Below, piece by piece: positions 10,230 to 20,479 of a stretch of 64,000 nucleotides of DNA. Source of the DNA: Vandiemenella viatica (Eukaryota > Arthropoda > Insecta > Orthoptera > Morabidae); contig CM061919.1 of assembly GCA_031002005.1 (NCBI GenBank), positions 36,111,088 through 36,175,087 on the forward strand, given 5' to 3'. Each line of letters starts with the position of its first letter. Position 1 is the stretch's first letter. The notes under the pieces are model-generated. The model saw nothing but the letters and a program-made list of their open reading frames with translations. It was not told the origin of the DNA and ran no database searches. The position numbers and the translations under genes are program-made.

Positions 10230-10969
10230 GTGGGTGGCAGAGGGTGCTAAGCACCAATCCTATTTTAGAGTATTCCAATCCCGAACAGAACGAGGAAAGA
10301 AAGAATACATAAATGTATCAGTACGGCATCTTATCTCTCGAATCTTATCCCTTCTGTCATTGCGACCTAAATAGGTTGGCGGAAGAAGTATTTAGTTGCA
10401 CTCGTAAATTAGAGATTTTCGCATATTCTCCAACAAATTTAAACGAAAACGACGTCATCTGTCCGCCAAACAATCCCAGCCTAACCCACGTATCAGCTTT
10501 GTGCACTTACATAAGGACTGTAACTAGCGGTCACGAATCGAGCGGCTCTCCTCTGTACTTTCTCTAACGTATCAATCAATCCCTTGCAATACGAATCCCA
10601 AATTGCACAACAGTATTCCAAATGCGGACGCACTAGTGTTTTGTACGCTAATTCCTTTGTATGAGCATTGCAGCTTCTCAAAATACGACCTATAAAACAT
10701 AGTTTACAATTAGCTTTGCCTACGACGGAAGTTATGTGCAAGTCCCATTTCATGTTGCTTTGTACTGTTACGCCTAGATACTTCAGGGAATCGACCGTGT
10801 CAACAACTGAATTGTTAACTTTGTACTCGTGAGCAAACGGTTTTTTTTTATTACTTATATGCATTGCCTTGCATTTTTTACAGTTAAGTGTAAGCTGCCA
10901 TTTACGGCACCATTCCGAAATAACATCCAGATCGCGCTGTATTTCTAAGCAATCGTCAGAGCACCCCAC
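10230..10969 (-). pseudogene. LINE ORF2, reverse transcriptase thumb and C-terminus
   Basis: This continues ORF2 after a TAA at 10976, in the same frame. It reads CLEIQRDLDVISEWCRKWQL, then LNCKKCKAMHIS, DSLKYLGVTV, LVRPHLEYCCAIWDSY and KVQRRAARFVTASY, the conserved thumb and connection blocks of LINE reverse transcriptases. After a frame change near 10510 the tail continues with KIREIRCRTDTFMYSFFPRS and VRDWNTLK to about 10230. The open part ends at 10493. No activity is expected. Confidence 0.82.
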
Positions 10970-10975
10970 TTCCCT

Positions 10976-13096
10976 TTAAATAAGTGCATCATCAGCAAAA
11001 AATCGCATCCTGCAATTAACGTTGTCACCGAGATCGTTTATAAAAATTAAGAAAAGAAGTGGTCCTATTACACTTCCTTGAGGAACGCCCGAAGTAACAT
11101 CTAGCTTTGAAGAGGCTTCCCCATCAACATACTGCGACCGTCCAGTTAGAAAATCGCGTATCCATTCGCAGATCTGATCAGATATACCATACGCTCGAAT
11201 CTTCGCCAAAAGGCGGTTATGCGGTACAGAGTCAAAAGCCTTCTGGAAATCCAAGAAAATAGCATCAACTTGTGATCCTGCATCGGTAACCTTCATTACG
11301 TCATGCGAAAATAGAGCCAGTTGCGTTTCACACGAACGGTTCTTACGAAATCCGTGTTGGTTTGCTGTAAGTAACTCGTTTTCATCCAGAAACTTCATAA
11401 CGTTAGAGCATATGACATGCTCCAGAATTCTGCTGCAGACAGATGTTAGAGATATGAGTCGATAATTCCTAGGATCTCTCCGATCACCTTTCTTGAAAAC
11501 GGGAATCACCTGCGCTATTTTCCAGTCAGAAGGTACTTTTCTTTCTTCTAAAGATTGACGAAATATATCTGATAGAAATGGTTCTATTTCTTCCGCGTAT
11601 TGCGAAAATAATCTGACTGGAATACCATCAGGACCCGGCGCCTTCCCCCACTTCAGGAGCTTTAATTGCTTTATGATACCTATACTATCAATTTGAACTG
11701 GATCCATCTCAAATTCTACACGCCGTGCAAAAGCGGGAATGTTTTCCATGTTTTCGTCAGTGAAAGAATTTTTAAATTCGGTGTTAAATACGGTAGCCTT
11801 TTCGCGGCTGTCATCAACTTCCCGACCGTCTTGTAGTAGAAGTGACATATTGTTGTCACTACCACTAACTATGTTTACATACGACCAAAATTTCTTTGGG
11901 GTTTCGTTGAGACTCTTAGAAAGTGATTTGCATCTAAAGTCGTTAAAAGCCTCGCGCATCGCATTTTTAACATGTTCTCTTGTCTCAGCTAACTTTTCTA
12001 AATCACTCCTATACATCGTCGTCCTTGAGCGTGCATGTATCTTCCTTTGTTTTTTAAGTAACCGTTTAAGTTCACGTGTATACCACGGGGGATTGTTCCC
12101 ATCCCTGATTGTCCTTTTCGGTATATGTAAGTCCATTCCTTCCCTGACTATATTCATGAATCGAAGCCACATCTCTTCAACCGAGCCCCTTCCTTCTATA
12201 AAGGTAATGTAATTATCCCTCAAAAACGTTCTTAAACTCTCCTTTGGGGCCTTTTCAAACCTGTAAACGACCCTTTCTTTTTTCTTTTCGCGCGCGGCTT
12301 TTAATTTTACTGTAGCAATTACTGCTTTATGATCACTTATTCCCATGGTGGTAGAAGTGTCCGTGAATAACTCAGGCCCATTCGTAACAAGAATATCTAA
12401 AATGTTTTCGTTATTGTTGTGGCACCGCGTTGGTTCAGTGACGAGCTGCTCAAGATTAAGATCTGAGAAAAGGTAAAGAATAATTTCACAGGATGTTTTA
12501 TCCCGGCCACCAGTAACGTGGACGTAATTATTCCAGTCGATATACGGAAAGTTGAAGTCACCTCCTAGTATTATTGCATGATCTGGAAATTGACGAGCTA
12601 TATTACTTACGTTAGTTTTTAAGGCCTCAGCAATAGATACATCTGCATCTGGTGGACGATAGAAAGACCCTAATACAAGTTTTGTCCTATCTACTTTTAG
12701 TCTAATCCATAGGATTTCACAGACCATATCAATATTTATTTCGCTACACGACAGGTGTTTACTAACAGCTATAAATACACCGCCTCCATTGGAGTTCAAC
12801 CTATCCTTACAGAAAACATTTATTCTATCGTTAAATATTTCTGCTGAACTTATATCCGGTTTTAACCAGCTTTCAGTACCTAATACAATTTCTGCTTCTG
12901 TACTACTAATAATGCTTTCAAGCTCAGGCTGCTTATTACAAACACTTCTACAGTTAATAACGAGAAATTTTAATCGTCGAGACTGATTTACGCTACTCCT
13001 AACATATGGTGCCGAATTTGATTGGGCTGCCCGTAACTGTGATCCCAGTTTCGGGTCTTCCTGCCTCAGCCTAAAAAATCCCCCAATGCACTCCAC
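10976..13096 (-). CDS. LINE ORF2: endonuclease and reverse transcriptase (prematurely stopped)
   Basis: The open frame has 706 codons. An APE-type endonuclease covers about residues 40-270, with INCRSVCNKQPELE, GTESWLK (catalytic Glu), SFYRPPD, GGDFNFPYIDWNN and ISDHKAV. The reverse transcriptase covers about 450-706, with KAPGPDGIP, NYRLISLTSV, FLDFQKAFDSVPHNRL, SGVPQGSVIGPLLFLIFIND and the catalytic FFADDALI at the very end. A stop directly follows the FADD box, although the frame continues in 10969-10493. The first ATG overlaps the end of ORF1 by 31 nt, a common arrangement. The enzyme nicks DNA and copies the element RNA at the nick. Confidence 0.9.
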   Translation of the reverse strand: MECIGGFFRLRQEDPKLGSQLRAAQSNSAPYVRSSVNQSRRLKFLVINCRSVCNKQPELESIISSTEAEIVLGTESWLKPDISSAEIFNDRINVFCKDRLNSNGGGVFIAVSKHLSCSEINIDMVCEILWIRLKVDRTKLVLGSFYRPPDADVSIAEALKTNVSNIARQFPDHAIILGGDFNFPYIDWNNYVHVTGGRDKTSCEIILYLFSDLNLEQLVTEPTRCHNNNENILDILVTNGPELFTDTSTTMGISDHKAVIATVKLKAAREKKKERVVYRFEKAPKESLRTFLRDNYITFIEGRGSVEEMWLRFMNIVREGMDLHIPKRTIRDGNNPPWYTRELKRLLKKQRKIHARSRTTMYRSDLEKLAETREHVKNAMREAFNDFRCKSLSKSLNETPKKFWSYVNIVSGSDNNMSLLLQDGREVDDSREKATVFNTEFKNSFTDENMENIPAFARRVEFEMDPVQIDSIGIIKQLKLLKWGKAPGPDGIPVRLFSQYAEEIEPFLSDIFRQSLEERKVPSDWKIAQVIPVFKKGDRRDPRNYRLISLTSVCSRILEHVICSNVMKFLDENELLTANQHGFRKNRSCETQLALFSHDVMKVTDAGSQVDAIFLDFQKAFDSVPHNRLLAKIRAYGISDQICEWIRDFLTGRSQYVDGEASSKLDVTSGVPQGSVIGPLLFLIFINDLGDNVNCRMRFFADDALI

Positions 13097-13512
13097 ACGG
13101 TCCCTGCCACCCGTGTAGCCGATTCACGTGTGTAGTCCACTCCCGATCTATCAAAGGGAACCCTACACGACTCGACCTCATGGCGAAGATCTAGGAATCT
13201 GCATCCATGATAATCGCAGAAACGCCGCAGTCTCTGGTTCAGACCCTCGACTCGGCTCTGAACCAGAGGTCCACAGTCGGTTCTATCGACAATGCTGCAG
13301 ATAGTTAACTCAGCCGAAATCTTGCGGTCATCAACCACAGAGCTCACCCTTTGAGCAAGCCGCCGGAAGGAAGAGAGGATAGTCTCTGACCCCAGGCGGC
13401 AAGCATCGTTGGTGCCGACATGAGCTACAATCCGCATCTGGCTACACCTCGTCCGAACAATGGCATCCGGGATGGCCTGATCCACATCTTGGATCAACCT
13501 CCCGGAATACAC
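13066..13512 (-). pseudogene. LINE ORF1, SGNH/GDSL esterase-like domain
   Basis: The central motif RIVAHVGTNDACRLG is the GTND block of SGNH hydrolases found in ORF1 of many CR1-group LINEs. A degenerate first block (GSSNVRRCIE) lies upstream near 13575 in another frame. Where family members carry DG(V/L)HLT with the catalytic histidine, this copy reads SGVDYTRESATRV, so the histidine appears lost. A frameshift separates it from the coiled-coil part. The domain is thought to help the element contact lipids or RNA complexes; the function is not settled. Confidence 0.65.
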
Positions 13513-13589
13513 AATGAATGGACACAGGACTTCATCCCAGACCTATTCGCCAGTCCCTAAGGGGTTCAATACAACGCCTAACGTTGGAG

Positions 13590-14003
13590 CTACCAAAATC
13601 CCCTTCTGTGGTCGCTCAGGCCTTGCGGGCAGGGGGCTGGCAACTCGCTGTTTGATGATTGTGGATCTGAACCAGACCCAGACAATACATCAAACCTGTT
13701 GGACAGTGGTACAAGGATGTCCTCCTGGGATTCAGACTTGCTCAACTGCCCCCGCATGCGGCGTCGATGCCCGGAAACCACACGCCAGACACCGTCAGGT
13801 GACTGCCGCACAGGCTCCAAGGTCTCAGCCTGGACTACAGGTACGATGCTGGGAACAGGAGAACCCGCGATAGCACTAGCTTCAGCGGAGTCTCCCATAG
13901 CACACCTGCTGCAGTCGCCTACGGCAGCTTCCAGCCTTGTAACTTTCGTTAGCAAAGCTGCAAGCTGTGCGTGAAGATCAGCCACCTCAGCCCGCGCCTG
14001 CAC
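13590..14003 (-). pseudogene. LINE ORF1, N-terminal coiled-coil part
   Basis: The 137-codon frame begins with a heptad-like segment (AEVADLHAQLAALLTKVTRL) and a Cys pair (CSRC), then a low-complexity Ser/Pro/Gly stretch with KSESQEDILVPLSNRFDVL, typical of LINE ORF1 proteins just before the SGNH domain. It ends in a stop 80 bp before the next frame. Base composition is distinctly GC-richer than the surroundings, as in the rest of this element. Open frames on the opposite strand are shadows. Confidence 0.6.
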
Positions 14004-14090
14004 ACAGCAATCAACATGTTTCTACCAAGGCCAGCTACACTTTGCTGCTGGCTCTAAGAGTGATAGGTCATGCCTATATGTATGTGTACC

Positions 14091-14321
14091 TGTTAAACTA
14101 CTCTCTGCTACCATGTTAAATTATGTTCACCACACAATAAGGTCTGCTGTAATAATAATACGTTTATTGAGGCACACACACTACAACTTTATATCCACAT
14201 GTTTTCACTTCAACAGCCAGACAACGACTCCTCTCACTCCTGTACAATTCCAAAGATACACTCTAAAGATACATCAAGCACCAGAACATTCCTCACAGAT
14301 ATAAATGTACAATACTCAACA
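14091..14321 (-). repeat. Copia LTR (3' LTR of the element)
   Basis: This is the 231-bp copy. It has about 40 bp absent from the other LTR in two places: one deletion lies between ACAAC repeats and one is inside an AAAGATACA duplication. AATACGTTTATTGAGG contains the reverse complement of a polyadenylation signal. Confidence 0.9.
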
Positions 14322-14351
14322 CGCCTCCTTACATTTATATCTGTACTTCTA

Positions 14352-14995
14352 TTAATTCACATTCAACATATCTCTAAACTTTTTGAACTTAACTTGACAC
14401 AATGCCTTCGTAAATATGTCAGCAATGTTTTCGTTAGAGTCTGTTTTCACAATGTCTATTACACCATTTGTATACCACTCATTTACAAAATGATAGTGTA
14501 CTTCAATATACTTGGAGTTCTTTGAAAAATTACCATACTTCGCAATATTTACTGCTCCTGAGTTATCTTCATATACTTGGACAGGTCCGTTGATATTTAC
14601 ATTAAAAGTTTTTAATACATCCAAAACATACTTTAGTTCAGTAACAGCTTCTGACAAAGCAATATGTTCAGCAAAAGTGGAAGATTTAACGACACTTCCT
14701 TGTTTTCTAGATTTCCAAATATTGAATTTCCAAACAATCTAATTACATACCCCGTCGTGCACTTTCGATCTACAATATCACCTGCCCAATCTGCATCAAC
14801 ATAGCAATCAAAAGTTTTTACATTTTCATTTTTACAGAAATGTAATTTCAAATTTTTCGTTAAATACAAATACTTTAATACTCTTAATGCATACTTGTAA
14901 TGAACTTTACAGTAACAATTCTGAAATCTACTTAAGTAATTAACACTGTAACTGATATCTGGTCTAGTTCCTGAACTGATGTACAAAAATAGCAC
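14352..14995 (-). pseudogene. Copia RNase H domain
   Basis: Two frames together give SGTRPDISYSVNYLSRFQ, YVDADWAGD and CTTGYVIRLFGN, then after a frame change AEHIALSEAVTEL, YEDNSGAVNIAKYGNFS, KYIEVHYHFVNEW and DIFTKAL. These are the standard Copia RNase H blocks (DADWAGD, E..A...., EDN..A, H.....VR....IVDIFTK). The frame break near 14690 lies between GNLENKE and SSTFAEH. Confidence 0.85.
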
Positions 14996-15109
14996 CTATT
15001 AAGTTTCTGTATCTAATGTCTTGACATACTTCATTCACAGGTTCTAATTTTAAATTAACTTCCATTGGTGTATCATACAATTTTGAGTTTACAATTTTAT
15101 ACTTTGAGG

Positions 15110-16171
15110 CTAAGGAATTGATGTAATTTCCTGACTCAAACTCATAACATTTTCTCCCAGATTGTAATCTATATTAATCCCTAAATAGGTTTTTACTTGA
15201 CCCAAGTCTTTCATCTTGAATTTCTTCGACAACAGATTCTTGATTTTATCTATTTTCCTTTTACTGTTACAACAAATTAATAGATCATCAACAAATATTA
15301 TTAAATAAATTACATCATCTCCATCGATCAAAGTATACAGACAATAATCAAATTGATATTTTGCAAAACCTAGATCACTCATAAATTCATCAAAACAATC
15401 ATACCAAGCTCTAGGGCTTTCTCGTAAACCATACAATGCTTTATTCAATTTACAAACCCTATTAGTACCATCTTCATACCCTCTTGGCTGATTTATATAA
15501 ACCTCTGATAAAACTTTACCATTAAGAAATGCAGTTTCAACATCCATTTGCTCTATAGCTAAACCATTTTGACAACAGTATGACAGTAAAAGTTTCAATG
15601 TCTGCATCTTAGCCACTGGTGAATATATATCATCCACAACTTCCTTTTGTTGAAAACCCCTTACAACTAGTCTTCCTTTATAAGTGTTATCTGAGTTTTT
15701 TGTATAAACCCACTTTACATCAAGAGCATTTACATTCTCTGGTTTCTTTACTAGTTTCCATGTTTTGTTTTGATACAAACAGTCAATCTCCTTGTCCATT
15801 GCTTGTTTCCAATACACTGACTCTTTACAATTAATTGCCTCCTCGAAATTATCTGGACTATCAGCACAACAAAAGTTTACATAAGTGATATTGCTACAGA
15901 CATAATCATTAAATCTATCTGGCATTTTACATTTTCTACCTGACCTAGTCAATTTACATTTATCACTGTTTAAACCCCCTTTAACATCTCCTTCTTTCCT
16001 TTCTTCATCTACAGATTCATTTTCATCACTAGAATCACTCTCTGAATCATAACCCTTTAAGTGGATAAGTTTAACATTATTCTCTACAATATCAACATGT
16101 CTTGCAACAACAATTTTATTGTTCACTAATACTCTGTATCCAACTTCACTATAACCTAATAAAATTCCCAT
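15110..16171 (-). pseudogene. Copia reverse transcriptase
   Basis: The 353-codon frame shows the Copia RVT_2 signature: CKESVYWKQAMDKEIDCL, NKTWKLVKKPENVNALDVKW, DIYSPVAKMQTLK, EQMDVETAFLNGKV, LNKALYGLRESPRAWYDCF and the catalytic LIIFVDDLLIC. It ends at MSLSQE, where a one-base loss changes the frame; NYINSLASKYKIVN continues in the next frame. The first about 100 residues are the acidic linker after integrase. The enzyme copied element RNA in virus-like particles when intact. Confidence 0.9.
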
Positions 16172-16189
16172 ATTCGCTTTACGATCTCA

Positions 16190-17060
16190 TTTAGACTTTC
16201 TCATTTGTTCAGGTACTCTTACAAAAACTTTACTACCATATAGCTTCAGATGTTTAACATTTGGTTTCTTTCCTAGTAAAATTTCATAGGGATTTTTCTT
16301 TTCAATAGTATTAGCTAAAGTTCTGTTTTTAAGATAAACTGCTGTACAAACTACTTCAGGCCAGAACCTCCTATCTACTTTGGTTCAGCTAGAAAACACC
16401 GTGACATATCCATGATAGATCTATTATATCTTTCAGCCGTACCATTTAACTCATGTACATAGGGAGGGCAAACATTTAAAACAATTCCTTTTTCCTTTAC
16501 AAATCGATAAACATCAGAATTTAAATATTCCTTTCCATTATCACATCTCAGTTTCTTAATAGTTTTACCTGTCAAATTTTCAATTTCATTTACATATGCA
16601 ACTAGACAATCATAAACTTGACTTTTTGATTTGATAGGGTAAACACGAGCTGCTTTGCTATAATCATCTATAGAAGTTAGAAAGTATCTTTCACCATTCA
16701 AACCAAGAGTTGAGTGAGGCCCATTTAAATCAGTGTGAATAATTTCTAAAATTCCTTCTGCTTTGCTTCTATTATTTTCAAAAGGTAAATTGCGCATTTT
16801 GTTTTGAATACAAACTTTACACTTCATATATTCAGACTCTAAACTTTTAGGTAAACCAACTGCTAATTGATCTTTACACAAAGTATTTAAATAGTTAAAA
16901 TTTACATGCCCTAATATGCGATGCCATCTCTCCTTTTCAGTCATAGAATCACTGTTACTCACAATATTTACATTAACATCTTCCTTAAAAATGCTACTTG
17001 TCATTTTATACAGATTACCTTCCTTCATAGCAATTGCAATTAGCCTGTTATTTCCATCAA
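16190..17060 (-). pseudogene. Copia integrase
   Basis: The zinc-binding region reads RWHRILGHVNFNYLN and CKVCIQNK (HHCC motif). The catalytic core follows with IHTDLNGP (first D), LRCDNGKEYLNSDVYRF (second D) and ELNGTAERYNRSIMDMSR (E). A stop after CFLAEPK at 16375 interrupts the frame, but sequence characteristic of the family resumes with VYLKNRTLANTIEKKNPYEI and VKHLKLYGSKVFVRVPEQ before reverse transcriptase. The N-terminal side is cut by the SINE at 17064. Confidence 0.88.
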
Positions 17061-17063
17061 AAA

Positions 17064-17334
17064 ACCGAGTGTGGTGGTGTAACGGTTAGCGTTCTCGCCT
17101 CGCATTCGGGAGGAGGGCGGTTCGAATCCCCGTCCGGGCATCCAGATTTGGGTTTTCCATGGTTTCCCCAAATCACTCCAGGCAAATGCCGGGATGCTTC
17201 CTTCAAAAGGCCATGGCCGAATTCCTTCCCATTCCTTGCCCCCATCCTTGCCCCCCATCCTTTCCTGTCTCTAAAAACCTCGATGTTAAAAAGAGACGTA
17301 AAGCAGTTACAAAAAAAAAAAAAAAAAAAAAAAA
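17064..17334 (+). mobile_element. tRNA-derived SINE inserted in the Copia protease
   Basis: The head has pol III promoter boxes: an A-box-like GTGGTGTAACGGTTAGC and a B box GGTTCGAATCCC. The body contains TTTGGGTTTTCCATGG and the tail is about 24 A residues. TCCATCAAAAA flanks both sides (about 17052-17062 and 17335-17345), the target duplication of LINE-assisted insertion. A second, 5'-shortened copy lies at 44594-44794. Short open frames here are spurious. Confidence 0.9.
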
Positions 17335-17772
17335 TCCATCAAAAAGTTTTGAAACATTTTCTACAGATACAATCTTGTGCTTGTCTGTTACTTTCGCATA
17401 ACTAATCAAGTTTCTACTCATGTCTTTAATATAAAATACATTTTCCATATTAATTTGAATCAATTTACCATAAACTGAAAAATAACTAACTACATTTCCT
17501 ATCTTAGTTGCTTTCAAAATTTTCCCATCAGCAATCTTTACCTCTACAGGCTTTTCTAAAGTAACACACTCAGAAAAATACTCTTCATTATTTACAACAT
17601 GATCTGTACAACCACTATCCAATAACCAATCAATTTTAATATTTTCTTTGTTACCTGTGTTCATTTTATTTTGCACCAACAAGCTCCTAACCTCTGTTAC
17701 AAAACTGCCTGTTGCACTTTCACTTTGGTGGTATACTTCACCATGCTGATACTGGCCGTTTCTTGATCCCAT
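17335..17772 (-). pseudogene. Copia protease and flanking gag-pol region
   Basis: The translation includes IDWLLDSGCTDHVVN, the aspartic protease active site of Copia elements (DSGC), then YFSECVTLEKPVEVKIADGK, NVFYIKDMSRNLISYAKVT and VSKLFDG, where the SINE interrupts. The protease released mature Gag and Pol proteins. The frame begins at 17772, about six bases after the end of the gag tail. Confidence 0.85.
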
Positions 17773-17777
17773 TGCAC

Positions 17778-18641
17778 TTACACTTTCACTTTGTTGGCAT
17801 TCTTGACTTCGCCGATACCGTCGTTTCTGGATCCCTTGTGCTTACTTCCGCTCCACTGTTGATCATTGTTGTGACCTCTGAAGTTTCCACTTTGATGGTT
17901 ACTTCCTCTGCTGCTTCTTTGATTCTGCCTGCTGTGATTCCATGTGCCTCTTTCATTTTCTTCATTTCGACGACGACAATCTTTCTTGAAATGTCCTCTT
18001 CTTCCGCAGCCCCAACGCAATTGTTCCTTACGACTTGTACCAGATTTTCTCATACTATGGAATGCATTTGTTTGTAAAGATTCACTTTCACCTTTGTCTT
18101 TCAAGTCCATTAATCAAATTTTACTTTTAACAAATTCAACAGTTTGATCTTCCTCTTTCAAAACATCGACCAAGTCACCAATGTAGCACAAAGAGTCCGG
18201 CAAAGTTCTTAACATGTAGTTTAATTTTTCTTTCTCAGTCACTTTAGTCCCAGCAGCTTTCAATTCATTTACTGCCCTTTCAAAATCACTAAAGAATGTC
18301 GCTGTTTCATTGTAGTCTTTTAACTTCAATTTTTCCAGTTTGTTTCTACAAATTATTTTGAGTGCAGTCGATTCCTTGGAGTATAATTCATCAAACTTAG
18401 TCATTATTTCATATGCATTCACTTTATCACTCACAAACTCAAGTTGCTTATTCGTAATAGCACTATAGATGTAGTTTACTGCCTTCAGATTTTCTTCTTC
18501 CCAAATTTCAGCATTATCCATACTTGTTTTCTCTCTTGAAGCCACTGTATAACATTTCTTCATCTTTAAATACATCGTTATTCTTTTCTTCCAATTTCCA
18601 TAGACCTCGCCATCAAAGCACGGTATTACAGTGTCAGCCAT
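17778..18641 (-). pseudogene. Copia gag with altered zinc knuckle
   Basis: The N-terminal part (18641-18114) starts MADTVIPCFDGEVYGNWKKR and is a UBN2/retrotran_gag-type protein with W..W, AIT..., L and LRTLPDSL motifs. A frame change near 18110 leads to a basic Arg/Asn/Gly-rich tail with WGCGRRGHFKKDC. The usual knuckle is CxxCGxxGHxxxxC; here the first cysteine appears replaced by arginine. The product coats the element RNA in particles. Copy inactive. Confidence 0.8.
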
Positions 18642-18730
18642 TATTACTTGAAATCAAACTTTTTTTGAATACACAAAAGCCACAGACCTTTTTTTCAACC
18701 ATTTAACCACTAAATCACGGACTGCTACCA

Positions 18731-18921
18731 TGTTAAACTACTCTCTGCTACCATGTGAAATTATGTTCACCACACAATAAGGTCTGCTGTAATAATAATA
18801 CGTTTATTGAGGCACACACACTACAACAGCCAGACAACGACTCCTCTCACTCCTGTACAATTCCAAAGATACATCAAGCACCAGAACATTCCTCACAGAT
18901 ATAAATGTACAATACTCAATA
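18731..18921 (-). repeat. Copia LTR (5' LTR of the element)
   Basis: This is the 191-bp copy. It matches 14091-14321 apart from two deletions and a few substitutions, and its last bases are TA instead of CA. GTACC follows at 18922-18926. Confidence 0.9.
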
Positions 18922-18926
18922 GTACC

Positions 18927-19286
18927 AAACAATCAAACTAGAAATGTGGTATACACAGAGGCATTGTAGTTAGCGACCTACCAAGTAAGGTAAAGTTGGC
19001 ATCTTATTTATCATAAATATTGCTATATCGCAAAAATAAAATTCTTTCTAAACAATAACTTCTTATACTTCGAACAATAACTACAACCACGAATTAGTAT
19101 TGTTAATTTTTCAGGTAGCTTTTCTACTATTTAATCAATTACATTACATAAAAATATGAATGAGACAAACTTTTGGATATCAGTATGAAAACCGAACATA
19201 ATGTAATAACTAATACAAACGAAACTTTTCAGTAGACATTTAAAACTCATGCCACTCCACCTTAATAACTGGTAATACAATAAAAT
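18927..19286. other. AT-rich spacer, no gene seen
   Basis: No open frame longer than a few dozen codons and no known repeat end was recognised between the Copia element and the next LINE fragment. Confidence 0.5.
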
Positions 19287-19965
19287 CTATAAAGAATTTT
19301 TACACATACCAAAGCACACGTGTGTAAAGCAGTGGGAAATTGCTAGTTTATGAATAACTTTATGTGGATAGAAGCAATTCATAATTTTTAGTGTGTGAGT
19401 CTCACACATGTAGATTAATCTTTTACCATCATCATTTATTACTTCTTCCCCATATTGGCCCACCACCTTATTGTTTTGTGCTGTGTCTGTACGACCATTA
19501 AAGTCTCCCATTAATATTATTTCTTTCCAAGGATTCACATCATCCAGAACGTTCGTCAAATTTTGATAAAAATCATCCTTGGTTTTATTATCTGCGTCAT
19601 CTGTGGGTGCATTCATGCCCACTATTACAATTTCCATTTTTCTTCAGTTCTTAAGATATTATCCTCTCATCTACAGCTTGCCAGCATTTTATATATTTTT
19701 TTTTGAAAAAAAGGTTTGATGTATTATTATTGATACACCTCTCTTTGCTCGATCAGTTTTACTTACGTCAGTATAAAAATGGGTATACCAGTCTATCACC
19801 TCATTACCTTTTTCTTTGTCTCTGTTAAAATGGCTACATCAATTTTCATTCTTTCTAGTTCTTCAAAAACTTCTCTCTGTTTTGTACCCAAACCCTGAAT
19901 ATTTCAAGTAATATATTCATATTACATTTCCGTTGCCTAAGTCGTCTTCCCGGAGAGCCATCCTG
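19287..19965 (-). pseudogene. RTE/L1-like LINE endonuclease fragment
   Basis: The translation begins GLGTKQREVFEELERMKIDV, then AILTETKKK, DWYTHFYTDVSK, AKRGVSIII and QAVDERIIS. It ends with the open part MEIVIVGMNAPTDDADN, then IILMGDFNGRTD, QYGEEVINDDGKRLIYMC and LKIMNCFYPHKVIHK. This is the complete block order of an APE-type endonuclease (TET, APT, GDFN, N-G-RL) up to the SDH region, which is missing. Stops near 19640 and 19880 break the frame. No reverse transcriptase follows, so it is a fragment. Confidence 0.8.
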
Positions 19966-20345
19966 CTTCTGAGATTCCTGACTAAGACCTGTAACCTGCA
20001 CTTTATTTTAAATGGACAGGGGGCTGGCCTTTTGCAGAACCCTCTACATGGAGGACCAGGGTTTTTCCTCAGGGTGTCCTTCCCCTAGATTGTTTGTCTT
20101 CTCAGCGACATCCACAGTCCCATCTACCCTGATACATTGTGGGACATACTTTGTCTGGCAACTCCATCAAGGCCTGTCTGGCATGGGAAGCCCTACTGGT
20201 AGCCTTGTTACCACCAGAATAACCCTCAACTTCATTGAAGTAAGCCATCCTCTGCACCTGGCACTTAAAATGCCTACGAAAAGGTGGTGCCCCCTGGAGA
20301 GGATTAGCTTAACATGCTGTGGAAAATTTCCATAAAGTAAACTTC
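19966..20345 (-). other. GC-richer block upstream of the LINE endonuclease
   Basis: This lies directly upstream (minus strand) of the endonuclease fragment and probably is 5' leader or ORF1 remnant of that LINE. The translation is broken by stops in all frames, so no protein is called. Confidence 0.35.
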
Positions 20346-20479
20346 AACAAAACTAAAGCACTGGTGTGCACTGCGTATGTCTGGGATTCTGTAATCAGTG
20401 AATCGCTGGAGATTTGATTGAACACGAACGTCAACAGAAATGGTGAACCCTTTTTAATTGAAGCATGGAAGCCTGTTAT

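Larger units (their letters stand above)
10190..14040 (-). mobile_element. CR1/Jockey-like LINE, nearly full length
   Basis: It lies on the minus strand. ORF1 occupies 14003-13066, with a coiled coil and an SGNH esterase-like domain. ORF2 occupies 13096-10493, with endonuclease and reverse transcriptase. The 3' end near 10190 carries the ATGTAAATGTAGATG-like tail that ends this LINE group in many insects. One in-frame stop after the FADD motif, a frame change in the C-terminal tail and breaks in ORF1 show that the copy is dead. The Copia element begins 50 bp beyond its 5' end. Confidence 0.9.
14091..18921 (-). mobile_element. Copia-type LTR retrotransposon, degenerate, with SINE insertion
   Basis: Short LTRs at 14091-14321 and 18731-18921 begin TGTTAAACTACTCTC and end ACTCAACA or ACTCAATA. 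A 5-bp target duplication GTACC flanks the element (14086-14090 and 18922-18926), the usual size for Copia. The minus strand reads gag, protease, integrase, reverse transcriptase, RNase H, which is Copia order. Frame breaks near 17775, 16375, 16190, 15110, 15000 and 14690 and a SINE at 17064-17334 make it inactive. Confidence 0.93.

Noticed and set aside
11739..12212. A 157-codon plus-strand open frame
   Set aside because: Lies fully antisense to the LINE ORF2 endonuclease/RT; no motif of its own.
17034..17405. Open frames across the SINE, both strands
   Set aside because: A pol III SINE with poly-A; the frames run through the A tract and are not conserved in the copy at 44594.
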